Assembly (NCBI RefSeq): GCF_902459465.1
Contig: NC_047062.1
Span: 3,474,501-3,538,500 of the forward strand
Reading direction: 5' to 3'
DNA: 64,000 bases
From: Asterias rubens
Lineage: Eukaryota; Echinodermata; Asteroidea; Forcipulatida; Asteriidae
Below are positions 25,301 through 42,100 of the stretch, piece by piece. The position numbers and the translations under genes are program-made. Position 1 is the first letter of the stretch; every line of letters begins with the position of its first letter. The notes under the pieces are model-generated. The model worked only from the letters and a program-made list of their open reading frames with translations, was not told the DNA's origin and searched no databases.

Positions 25301-26555
25301 AGTCTTTTATTCCTCTCTGAAAGCACACAAATTCGTCCGACAAGGGTGTTTTTTCTTTCATCATTTTCTCGCAACTTCGATGATCGATTGATCCCAAATT
25401 TTCACAGGCTTGTTTTTTTATGCACATGATGGGATACACCAAGTGAGAAGACTGGTCTTTGACAATGACCAAACGTGTACCTTCCCTTTAAACCATTGGA
25501 ATCCTACCTGACTCTACATCACAGAGCCTTGCTGTCTTGTCATATCCACAGCTTACCACAGTATACCCTCCCCTCCCCCACTGAGCATCCTTGATTGCAC
25601 CCCCATGGCATTTCAACGTCTGCAGGCAACACCCGTCCTGGCCGATCCCATTCCAGATCCGTAATGTTTTATCCATCGAGGAGGACAATAGCAGATGACT
25701 GAACTGAGGAGCACACCAACGGACGTGAGTTACAGGTCCAGTGTGCAAGCAGCATTGTATCGTTCTGCTTTTTGGAAGTTTGGACGTTAACTTTCTATCT
25801 ATCTGATGAGCTATGAATGACGATGTTGTATACATTTTTTCTCTTGACTTTCCCTGTGAAGACAAAGAAGATGAACAACTCCCCTCACCGGCCACAGATT
25901 TTTGGTGAGACTGGCGCAACCTCTTAGGAATATAGGGTTGAGTTACGTGCACTGCTGGTCGCTTAAAAGACATCTTAGTATCGGATGTTAGTGGGTAGGA
26001 TGATCTGCTAGTCTGCGATGCTGATTTCGTCGAGACAGCTAAAGGTGTTGATTGACGTGAAGATGTGAGAAGGGAGGGATAAGATGGGGCAGCTCCATGT
26101 TCAGCATCAAACGGATCTAGTGGACCCAACTGCTGTGAATGAAGGTACGGATGCGGTTTATTGGTTTTCTGAAGAAGTTTGCCATTGTGAAACACACGGT
26201 TATTGTTAGAAGTTCTATTTGTGTGAAGTGGGTCAAGACGAACTGAAACACTCTGTCCATTCTCTTCAAATGACACGCCCTGGGTTTGTGAAACTAACCT
26301 ACGTGTAACAGTTTCCCTTCTTTCAACAGGCTTACTCCACGGTAAAACAGGATGTATAACCATTTCTTTCCCAGTCATCCTCTCGTGCTTCAAACTTGAG
26401 GTACTGAAGTTCAGATCTGGTCTAGGAAGAATGGATCCCAAGGTCGATGATGACGTTAAATTTTGACATTTAGGCGCACCGTCTGAAAGAGTTCTCTTGA
26501 GATGTGCGTCTTCATCTTCGGAGTCTGAGCTTTGATATGCCTGGAGAGCATCCAT
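19353..26555 (-). CDS. WDR25: WDR25, WD40-repeat protein (complete, five coding exons)
   Basis: Coding exons in transcript order: 26555-25508, 24578-24448, 22993-22823, 21908-21768, 19574-19353; 1713 nt, 570 aa (human about 544). The start MDALQAYQSSDSEDE resembles the human acidic start LVAYDDSDSE. A splice acceptor at 26577-26580 lies just upstream, so an ATG at 26591 would be intronic and is not used. Residues 1 to about 260 are polar and disordered with a PYIPKRLRQ motif (human PYTPRRLRQ). Then WD40 blades: SSMDKTLRIWN, YDKTARLCDVESG, SSIYCWDIRTGN, SADKTIMVWDLRS and the last SSDGMAYIYDF...WDGRICVWH, which matches the human C-terminus closely. WDR25 is related to the yeast splicing factor Prp17/CDC40 family; its own function is poorly known. 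It is head-to-head with WARS1 and tail-to-tail with the BEGAIN-like gene, as in human. Confidence 0.95.
20443..20763 (-). mobile_element. Family B TTAA-flanked foldback element
   Basis: Left TTAAAGCCATTATACACTTT, right AAAGTGTACAATGGCTTTAA. The body is the reverse complement of the copy at 23070. Confidence 0.8.
21217..21737 (+). mobile_element. Family B element carrying a nested insertion
   Basis: TTAA + AGCCATTGGACACTT at the left, AAGTGTATAATGGCT + TTAA at the right. Compared with the copy at 23070 it has 141 extra bases (21435-21575). Ends 30 bases from a WDR25 exon. Confidence 0.8.
21435..21575. mobile_element. Small palindromic element nested in family B
   Basis: Ends GGGAGACTTTC and GGAAAGTCTCC; inner arms GCAGCAGACTTACCGGGTAA and TTACCCGGTATGTCTGCTGC pair. 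Absent from the other family B copies. Confidence 0.75.
21962..22440 (+). mobile_element. Family D long-hairpin element
   Basis: TTAA + AGGGTCTATGTACTTTTTC at the left, AAAAAGTACATAGACCG + TTAA at the right. Most of the element folds on itself (GACGAAAATTATT pairs with AATTTTCGTC, and AACCAGTTATG with CATAACTGGTT). Confidence 0.8.
23070..23439 (+). mobile_element. Family B TTAA-flanked foldback element
   Basis: TTAA + AGCCATTGGACACTTTC at the left and GAAAGTGTCCAATGGCT + TTAA at the right. Confidence 0.85.
23510..23890. mobile_element. Foldback element in WDR25 intron
   Basis: GATTCACCATTCATAAATGCCC pairs imperfectly with GGGGTATTTATGAATGAACAATC near 23868-23890; a CG-rich core (CGCGCGCGCTTAGAAATTGA) lies between. 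A separate hairpin of AAAACCTGGCAGGGTCGT with its complement is next to it at 23436-23495. Confidence 0.55.
24020..24235 (-). mobile_element. SINE 3' part, inverted
   Basis: On - it ends GCGCTTTATAAGAACCCAGT then ATTATT repeats. WDR25 intron. Confidence 0.5.
25144..25491 (+). mobile_element. Family C TTAA-flanked foldback element
   Basis: TTAA + AGGGAAGGTACACGTTTG at the left, CAAACGTGTACCTTCCCT + TTAA at the right; body partly shared with family A. Lies 16 bases from the donor of the first WDR25 coding exon. Confidence 0.85.
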
Positions 26556-26576
26556 TGTGACAAACTTCTGACAAAT

Positions 26577-27329
26577 CTGTGAAAAGTTCAAAGAGAGAAA
26601 ATAAGAGATAGTTTAATTTGGATTGCTACTGGAACGAACAAATTATCAACCCTAACTTAAGGCCTCAATTTCCCGACTGTAGTCTTCTTGAATCCATGGT
26701 TATGTGCTATAAGTTATAATTCATTGCTAATGTTGCCTGGAACAGATATAGATACGTATACCTAGAAATAGACAAGTGTAAATTGAAGATAGGTGTATCC
26801 TATCATCTAGCTGCAATGACGTAACCCTCGGCCAACGGTTGCAAGATCGTTAAACCGCAACTACACTATCATCTAGCCATTAACAGCTCAACAAGGTGGG
26901 CTAACTATCATCAGGCCTGTTGACTCTGTGTGTAGTTAATACATGACAATAATAATATTAATAACAATTCACAAATTCATTCAAGTTTTCAACAACAACA
27001 GTTGAGAGGCTTCAGACTAAATTAATACTTACTAATAGTATATAAACTAGTGCGTGATTGTGTATGTAGTGTTGTAAATTTAATGTCAACAAATGGTTAT
27101 GGTGGTCATTTATATATTTTTCTCAGTATCACAATCTCAGTATCTGTGATTTATCATTGTGTGACTGATCTGACATCTGTCTGACTGATGATGTGATGTG
27201 ATTGTGATTAAGAAAGTTTTACCAGCCACCCGGCCGGCCCACACCATAGCCCAGCCTCAGGACAGACACAGGTGATCTCTGAGCTTCATACCATGTCTGG
27301 TCATCTACACTGATGAGATGAAAACTTAC
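26577..27329 (-). other. WDR25 5' UTR intron
   Basis: Runs from the donor at 27329 to the acceptor ending at 26577. No coding potential. About 26810-26870 contains a fragment of the 'gtaaccctc..acggttgc' palindromic repeat also seen at 41000-41100 and 62870-63020. Confidence 0.5.
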
Positions 27330-27410
27330 CAATTACACAGAAAATAGTCACATTATTTTCTCTGAAGTTTGACCACGGGCGCCGCCATCTTGAAATTATA
27401 CAAAACTACA
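27330..27410 (-). promoter_or_regulatory. WDR25 5' UTR exon and YY1-like promoter motif
   Basis: On - a good donor (attg|gtaagt) ends an exon at 27330, pairing with the acceptor in front of 26576. At 27381-27392 the + strand reads GCCGCCATCTTG, the consensus for YY1 near transcription starts. On - the same bases create an ATG (27388) opening an 11-codon ORF that stops before the donor. The 5' end of the exon is not visible; about 27410 is a guess. Confidence 0.5.
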
Positions 27411-28204
27411 ACACAAGAGGGCGCCCCTTATTAAAGATGATGCAAGTTTGTGTGACACACATGGCACAGGCAGGAAAGTGCAGCATAGAATAAAAGTACC
27501 GAAGTGACATCTGTTGAAGGTAGTAATTTCATTCCTATTATGATTTAGTGATAGTTTTATAGAGATGACTCATGGTCTAGGGCTGTAGTTCAGTTGGAAA
27601 TTGTTATCCTAGAATAAAAGAACTTGATTTTGAATTTGAAAGAAAGTTTACTTGAATTGATGAACATTTTGATTTTGTTAAAAATTTTGAATGGTTATGA
27701 TGGCGCCACCACTTTTTCATTCGACATGAAATAGTGTAGTATCTAATTTACCTCAATGAGAGTTCTTCCCTTTTTGTAAAAATGAGTGAAACATGGAAAG
27801 TTATCCAGTTCCATTGCCGCATTTTCCACTGCATGATTATCCTAATCTTAAACTTAATTTAAACATTTGTTGCCATGTATGATGTAGTGTATTGTATTTG
27901 TAGCCTAATTTTAATATTTAAACAATACGTTGTAATTGTATTGTGTTTTAACCCATCTGATTCTGATTCTTAGTCTTGGTAATATAAAGTTAGTAACAAT
28001 ATGTGTAAAAACTGTAACGCGCCGGCCGGCAAGAGTCGAAGATTGGTCCCATCTTGTGAGTGTTCAAGTTGGAGCATTTTAACTGTAGTTGGGACAGTGG
28101 TAATTGTGAATACAGGGTACCAGTGGAGCAAGTAGGGGATCTCTGAATTTGCAGGATGTCAGACAACTTGTCCGTCGTCGGACAACTTGACGGTTCGGAC
28201 AACT

Positions 28205-28390
28205 CGACGGTTGAGACAGCTCGACTGTTCGGACAACTTGATGGTTCAGACAACTCGACTTTGAGACAACTCGACGGATGGCCAAGACAAGTCGACGGTT
28301 GAGACAGCTGGACTGTTCGGACAACTTGATGGTTCAGACAACTCGACTTTGAGACAACTCGACGGATGGCCAAGACAAGTCGACGGTTGA
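28205..28390. repeat. 88-bp tandem duplication
   Basis: Two copies of an 88-bp unit start at 28205 and 28293, with a third start at 28381. The unit contains several GACAACTCGAC-type words. The word CCAAGACAAGTCGACGG recurs inverted at about 28552-28570, so the region 28150-28600 may be one foldback element. Confidence 0.75.
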
Positions 28391-28433
28391 ACGGACCTCC
28401 GTTGCTGACATGTTTACACAAATTTCCTGTAAA

Positions 28434-28500
28434 TTCTAACCCTAACCCCAACTCTAACCCCAACCCTTACCATAACCCTAACCCTACCCTTACCCCATCC
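28434..28500. repeat. Degenerate interstitial telomere-like repeat
   Basis: The + strand shows a run of CCCTAA/CCCCAA/CCCTTA variants over about 65 bases. TTAGGG is the animal telomere repeat, so this is a decayed interstitial telomeric sequence or a chance C-rich satellite. Confidence 0.6.
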
Positions 28501-28906
28501 CCTCCCTTTCCCGGCCCTGTGTGCACCCCATGCTGAGGCCCCCGTCACGGCCATCCGTCGACTTGTCTTGGTCCTAAGTCGAGTTGTCAACAGTTGAAAA
28601 AAAATCCTGACATTAACGTTATCAATGAGTCTTTGACAATTGGTGTATCTCCTACTATCACAAGTAAGAAACAAGCTCATGAATAAGACTTTTGGGCTAC
28701 TTATTACCAGGGTGACATGGTTTTTAATGTATGTGTACTACACATTACTACACATTACACTTAGTATGTTCATTTTGTACATGAACATCAATGCATACCT
28801 TTTATGGTTTTGTCCTTGCAGCCAATGTTCAAAATAATCATAACTTGAGAACTGTAAGAGTGCCCATCCCAAATCTTTCTTTTGAAAAATTAGCAGCACA
28901 ATCTGG

Positions 28907-28937
28907 AGATTGTCTGTCTGTCTGTCTGTCTGTCTTA
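28907..28937 (+). repeat. TGTC tetranucleotide microsatellite
   Basis: About seven consecutive TGTC units. Confidence 0.85.
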
Positions 28938-29097
28938 ATGATCTTCCCTCAAAGGGTTTATGATCACCAAGCTAGCAAGAGCAAATCTTTTTCATACCTT
29001 TTTAAAACGCCTATTATTATGAATTACACAAATCAAGAAATTGTGATTCAGTAACTGGAGGCCAACACTTAATTTAGTCATTGTGAAATCAGCAATT

Positions 29098-29172
29098 AGC
29101 TTGGTAGGATTCGAACCCACAACCTTGTGATTGCAAGTTCTGTAGTCTAACCACTGGACCACAGTGATCCCA
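29098..29172 (-). mobile_element. tRNA-like SINE head
   Basis: On - there is a box A-like word (GTGGTCCAGTGGTTAGA) and box B GGTTCGAATCC at tRNA spacing. No CCA-type end or clean acceptor stem, and it sits among repeats, so it is called a SINE head rather than a tRNA gene. Confidence 0.5.
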
Positions 29173-29222
29173 ATAATCCTACCTTTATTGTTCAATATCT
29201 TTGCTTTCATAAAGAACTGGTG

Positions 29223-36397
<7,175 letters not shown>

Positions 36398-36584
36398 CCG
36401 TGGACGTGTTCGTTGGAGGCGAACTGTAATTGTGGATATTTAAATTTTAAATATTTAGGTGTTTTATCATTGCCATGTATGTGACAACTGCCTACGAAAT
36501 GAGAGACAAAAACGTTGTCACCATTAATATTGACATTACAAAGTTTAGCACATCTTGTAGCTGTTTTATCATTGTCATGTTAAA

Positions 36585-36810
36585 TCCCGGTCGTGACACT
36601 TGTGTCCTTGAACAAGATACTTTACTATAGTTGCTTCTCTTCACCCAGGGGTATAAATGGGTACCTGCGAGGGTAGAGGTTGATATTGTGTCTGAAAAAG
36701 CAATTGGAGCGCCATGGCAGCTCGGGCTGGTTACTATGACATGGGCACTAATGTAAAGCGCAACGATATGGTTATTGTGAAAAGCGCTATATAAGAATTT
36801 GTTATTGTCA
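36585..36810 (+). mobile_element. tRNA-derived SINE, 5' truncated
   Basis: Body ACACTTGTGTCCTTGAACAA, GGGTACCTGCGAGGGTAGAG and tail GCGCTATATAAGAATTTG. The same body is at 33729-33905. In the WARS1 3' flank. Confidence 0.65.
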
Positions 36811-36819
36811 ACTTACATG

Positions 36820-37040
36820 AACCAAAAGAAAAAGTGAAAGTCACAATATAAGTTATCACACAAGAGCGAGTGGAATACAGACAAAATATAGCGCTTCTGC
36901 ATCCCATATCCAACGTTGCGATACATAAAACACACAAGACGCAGGTAGTGATATTAGCCGTGCAATATAGCTTTTTATCACCACTCCATTCTGCCAATCT
37001 GATTGGAGGATAAGCGCGTACTTTAAGATAAAAACTGTTG
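36820..37040 (-). repeat. Dispersed repeat S, inverted copy
   Basis: Same sequence as about 7060-7345 in reverse: AATCAGATTGGCAGAATGG, TATTGCACGGCTAATATCAC and TGGATATGGGATGC. Small open frames in both copies are similar only because the repeat is shared; origin unknown. Confidence 0.7.
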
Positions 37041-38488
37041 TCACCATATTGACATTGCAAAGTTTAGCACATGTTTGTGTAAGAACTCACTCTAATTTCA
37101 TAGAGCTGCGTAAAGCAGAAAACAATGCTTAAAGCTTTCCTTAAGTGAGCATTATTGAGCAGGAAACCTGTTGCGAATTGTACACGTTTCATGGTATTTG
37201 GCTGGTGACCTAATTCTGGTAAGCACAATTGTGTCGGGCTTAGCTACTTTTTGTTTTTTTAAGCAGCTCTATGACATTGAGCCCTATAGTAGATGATGAT
37301 GAATCTGTTGCTGTCTTGTCGTAAACAAATACTCATTTTTTCCTTTTTTTCTAAATCACTTGTTTTTTCTGAGAGTGGTTATTGTGATGCAAAAACTGAA
37401 AATAATGCATGATAATTTTTAATACTGAACATATTTCTAAAACAAACAAAAAATAGGTACTTTTGTGGAAATGAGGTTAGCAAGTTGTTTTCTTTATTTT
37501 TATTTTTCAAATAAAATTTAGATCAAATAATTTTAGAAAGTTCTGAATTGGAGTATTGACCACATTCTCATCTTGGCCCAATTTATGAAGCTATATATTA
37601 AGTAGAAATATACTGCCTAGCAAATTTCTTTGCTTTGTGGAAAATGATGGGGTACAAGTTGCAACTTTATGGAATGTTGTTTGGTATGATGGTTCTGCTA
37701 AGTAAGATTTGCCTGTGCTTAGCAAGTTTTTATGCTTACAGGGTTTATGAAATTGGGCCCTGACATCATAACCACAATAAATTTTGGTTGAGCCAAGACA
37801 GTTTGGGCCATGTGTTATGTGTTTACAAATCACATTTTAGGCGATACCTGTAGACCATGCAGTCATTGCCAGAGAGATGTAGCCAAGTGTTACATCAGGG
37901 CCAAATTTCATAAAGCTTGTAAGCTTGTAAACTTGCTAAGCAAGGACAAATGTTACTTAGCGGACACTGGTTACCAGCCAAGAGTCCATCAAGTTTACAC
38001 CGATTTGACTGGTGCCCCACCCATTTTTTGCTTAGCATATAGAAAACTTGCTAAGCAATATTTTCTCCCGAACAGCTTTATGAAATTAAATAAAAGTGAA
38101 TAAAAATGTTTTATCTCAGCTCGATGTTTGTAAATTAAGTTAAACAAAATTTTGTGAAATAAAAAATGGGGGAGCGAGTACTCATCTGACAACATAAACA
38201 TGACAAAGTTATGTACTAAAATGATATTGAAAATAAAATATTAAATTTTAAAAGGAAAATCTGTTTCAATGTTTCAGAATTTATTTTTAGTCTTGAAGTA
38301 ATAAGTTTTGCGTTAAGAATGATTCAAAGTACACTAGGCGGTTTTACATTGACAAGTATTCAAACTTTTTAGTGTTTTTCTTGTTAAAGAGTGATTGTTT
38401 TCTAAAATAAGCCAAAAACGGGTTGTGGAAGGTGTATCATTTCTTGCACATATCCTTTATCGTAGGAGAGATGTGAGCGTAAGAGATT

Positions 38489-38859
38489 TTAAAGGCAGTG
38501 GACACTATTATTTATCATCATAAAATCTTTCTTGATTACATGTAATGGGGAGAGATAGATGGTAAAAAAGGTCGTGAGAAACAGCTCCCTCTGAAGTGAC
38601 GTAGTTTTCGAGAAAGAAGTAATTTTCCACGAATTTTATTTTGAGACCTCAAGTTTAGAATTTGAGGTCTCGAAATCAAGCATCAGAAAGCACACAACTT
38701 CGTGTGACAAGGGTGTTTTTTTCTTTCATTATTATCTCGCAACTTCGACGCCCAATTGAGCTCAAATTTTCACAGGTTTGTTATTTTATGCATATGTTGA
38801 GATACACCAACTGTGAAGACTAGTCTTTGACAATTACCAATAGTGTCCACTGTCTTTAA
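38489..38859 (+). mobile_element. Family A TTAA-flanked foldback element
   Basis: Full-length copy, TTAA at both ends, internal hairpin GAGACCTCAAGTTTAG/AATTTGAGGTCTC. Confidence 0.85.
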
Positions 38860-39114
38860 CTGTAAGTAAAATTGATTGACAATTATAGAAGGATCACATT
38901 ACACTTGAAAATTAAACTGAAATTAAAAGTTTGCAAAAGGAAGGAAATTTAAGTTGTAAAAGAACATAGAAATAGAAAATTTCTATGTAAAAGAAGCAAT
39001 ACCGCCCTCACTTGGCAAAAAAAAAGAACATCAAAACTGGTTCCCGTATAACTCGAATAAAACATGTGCGCACCATACATACATACGTCTTGCAACCATC
39101 TATCGAATAACAAG

Positions 39115-42100
39115 ATGGCGCAAACCATGAACGAGAACACGAGATGTGCCGAGAAAGGCGACTCTGAGACGAAAACGCCCCTCCAAGATATCATAAGTGA
39201 GAAGGATAAGACGAGTGCAGAAGAGCTGAAGAATAAAGCAAATGATTTCTTTAAAGGTTTGTACGTCGGCAAAGTGGGTTTCATTGAAATTTTAGACCGT
39301 GCGGTTAACGTTTACCGGTTTATTTACAAATTACACGACGAGCTTATCAAATCTGATTGCTTATGAGTCAATTCGGTCCCAAGTCAACTCAGTCCCAGTC
39401 AACTCGGTCCCAAGTCAACTCGGTCCGTATGGTCATGATGAAGGTAGTATGGTTGACGGGATGTGTAATTGTATGTTTTTTTTTGAATTGGAAAAAAACC
39501 TAATGTCCTTTGATTTTGTACATGAAATGGGATGTGTGCACCAATAAGGTTTATCGCGAATAGCAAAATATCAAAAGAGAGACGCTGTTGATGTCTTTAA
39601 AATGTCTCTATGCTTTCAACCAGTCTGCATGGCTCTCAACAATTCATTAATTGACAAACTTTAATAATTGAATCCTCTTTGATTTCTTTTCAAGTAACTT
39701 ACATTTAAAATTAAATAATAGGCCCTATAAGAAAGGAACTTAATGTTTGGTTAAATCATGGAGGTAGAATTTGTACCTCCATGCAGGTTAAATTATAAAG
39801 AAAACTTTCAACAGTTTTTTTACTAGTTTAACCAAACATTAATTTCCTTTAAAGTTTTCTTTATAATTTGAACAAACAATTCTTTCTTTCTTTATTTTTT
39901 AATAATTATAAGAATAACAAATAATAACCAAAACCTACTAATTAAAAAACTAAAACCATTATTATTAAGGAAATTAGTGTTTGGTCGAAAAAAAATAACA
40001 AATATAATATTGTTCAACTATAACTTGGGTTGCGGTCCCTCCCCGCCCTCCCTCCCGCCCGTGCAAGCTTCCCTGTCTTGGGATAAAAGTTGACTTGGGA
40101 CCGAGTTGGATTGGGACCAAGTTGACTTGGGACCGAGTTGACTTGGGACCGAGTTGACTTGGGACCAAGTTGGATTGGGACCGAGTTGGATTGGGACCGA
40201 GTTGACTTGAGACCGAGTTGGCTTGGGACCGAGTTGACTTGCCACTGAGTTGACTTGGGACCGAGTTGACTTGGGACCGAGTTGACTTGGGACCGAGTTG
40301 ACTTGAGACCGAGTTGGCTTGGGACCGAGTTGACTTGGGACCAAGTTGACTTGGGACCGAGTTGACTTGCGACTGAGTTGACTTGGGACCGAGTTGACTT
40401 GGGACCGAGTTGACTTGGGACCGAGTTGACTTGGGACCGAGTTGACTTGGGACCAAGTTGACTTGGGACCGAGTTGACTTGCGACTGAGTTGACTTGGGA
40501 CCAAGTTGACTTGGGACCGAGTTGACTTGGGACCGAGTTGACTTGGGACCGAGTTGACTAGGGACTGAGTTGACTTGGGACCGAGTTGACTGGGACCGAG
40601 TTGGCTTGGGACCGAGTTGACCGGTACCCATCTGATCGCCATCAAAGATGAATGAAGTCCCTGGACCTAGCACTGTATCTTCGATTCAATGGTCTTTGGA
40701 TGCATGGTCATACATGGGTCCACAAATTCATTTGATGTCATAATAGTTTTTCTCACACAACTTTGCACTGGTAGGCACACTTCGTTGACTTGTTTGTTGT
40801 CTAGTTGTTTTAATAATTTGCGAATTACAAAAAATCTTTCAGTTTCAGCTCAATTCAAATCAAGGTCTACTTGTAGGTTTTCCTCCTGAAAGTGAAACTT
40901 CCGCTGGGGAACTTAAATCTTCTTCCTGTTTTTTCTTTCCATTTCTCGTTGGTGGATGCTGCTGCACTAAGAACCCTGTACTAAATTTGCAATAATCGTA
41001 ACCCTCCATCCTACCGATGGCCAGAGACCGGAGGGTTATGAGATAGTTGCGATAACGTAACCCTCCTCCCAACGGCCACCAGGCCAGAGGGTTACGAAGC
41101 TTCCACAATCTGTGCAGGGCGAAATGGTTAAAAACGTACAATTTCGACAGGTAGTCAGCAGATTTGCACCATTTTTACCACTTTTGAAAATCATGACACA
41201 AATTCTAGGAACACGTACTTGATCCTCAATGTCTAATGAATCCTACCATATCACTCAAAACACCATTGAGGAAATAATTTGAAGAAAAAGGACAAAAACT
41301 TACCAGATCCCTGAGCGAAAGAGTAAAAAATTTCCCAGGTTGAAAATTCGAATCTGAGGGGGGCGGAGCTTCGGCTGTGTGTGCACGTCACCGGGGTCAA
41401 CGACTGCAGCCGTAGTCTTGGTTCCAAGACCATTGGTGTTGCGCGGTCACACACAACCAACGTTGATCTTTGCATGTCAAAATTGTACACGCTTGTAATA
41501 AACAAACGTTTGTGGGCGCTCTGTATCTCTGATTTCCGCATCTCACCGCGTGTACAGTTTTTGCCGTGCATAGATCGGAGCGTTTAGTTGGTTCTGTGTG
41601 ACTGCGCAACACCAATGCTCTTGGAACCAAGACTACGGCTGCACAGTTGCAGGGATACAGAATGCACCACATGCAGCGGGGAGTCCGTGACGTGCACAAA
41701 CAGCTGAAGCTCCGCCCCACTCAGATTCGAATTTTCAACATTCATTGTCAAGAAATCCAACATTTTGTTGAATGTATTTCATCATCCAACTTTCTGAAAC
41801 TAAAGCGTTTGTTTTTATAAATATTTGCACTTACAGCACAAGACTTCCAGAATGCTATTATCTACTACTCACAAGCAATTGAGGCTAATCCGTTAATGGC
41901 AGCTTACTATGGCAACCGTAGCTTTGCGTACCTCAAGACGGAATGCTTCGGTTTGGCGTTGGAAGATGCAAGTGAAGCGTTAGCTATTGATCGATCCTAC
42001 ATCAAGGTGAGAAGATAAGTGAGAAATCAAAACCAAAGAAGGTTTATTGTGCCGGTTAACAAAAATATTAAAAGAAGTTGCCTATTATCACAATGATAAA

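Larger units (their letters stand above)
27411..29214. promoter_or_regulatory. Divergent WDR25/WARS1 intergenic region
   Basis: About 1.8 kb between the WDR25 first exon and the WARS1 coding exon, expected to hold both promoters. Contents: GCCGGCCGGC palindrome near 28020-28030, an 88-bp tandem duplication (28205-28390), a degenerate telomere-like run (28434-28500), an inverted piece of the 88-bp unit (about 28550-28590), TGTC microsatellite (28907-28937) and a tRNA-like SINE head on - (29098-29172). No WHEP-domain exon was found. Confidence 0.55.
36398..39114 (+). other. WARS1 3' flank and PPP5C upstream region
   Basis: WARS1 3' UTR candidate poly(A) signal AATAAA at 37510-37515. The stretch holds a tRNA-derived SINE (about 36585-36810), an inverted copy of dispersed repeat S (about 36820-37040), 'aagcac/gtgctta' repeat pieces (37100-37280, 37585-37770, 37880-38090) and family A copy 38489-38859. 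The PPP5C promoter should lie in 38860-39114. Confidence 0.5.
39257..41836 (+). other. PPP5C intron 1
   Basis: Holds a short 16-bp minisatellite (39367-39427), a foldback (about 39735-39850), the long inverted array of the same 16-bp unit (40087-40622), palindromic repeat pieces (about 40990-41100) and a long-TIR element (about 41339-41738). No exon seen. Confidence 0.6.

Noticed and set aside
26556-26591. Upstream ATG of WDR25 at 26591
   Set aside because: It lies before a strong acceptor (ttgaacttttcacag) and so is intronic; the start at 26555 matches the family.
29098-29172. Possible tRNA gene on - (also 6800-6859, 34029-34101, 42900-42999, 55846-55925)
   Set aside because: Box A and B are present but acceptor stems do not pair cleanly and they are attached to SINE bodies or other repeats.
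40014-40673. Long open frames on - (219 and 223 codons)
   Set aside because: They run entirely through the 16-bp minisatellite, whose unit lacks stops; the peptide is a simple repeat (SQLGPKST).
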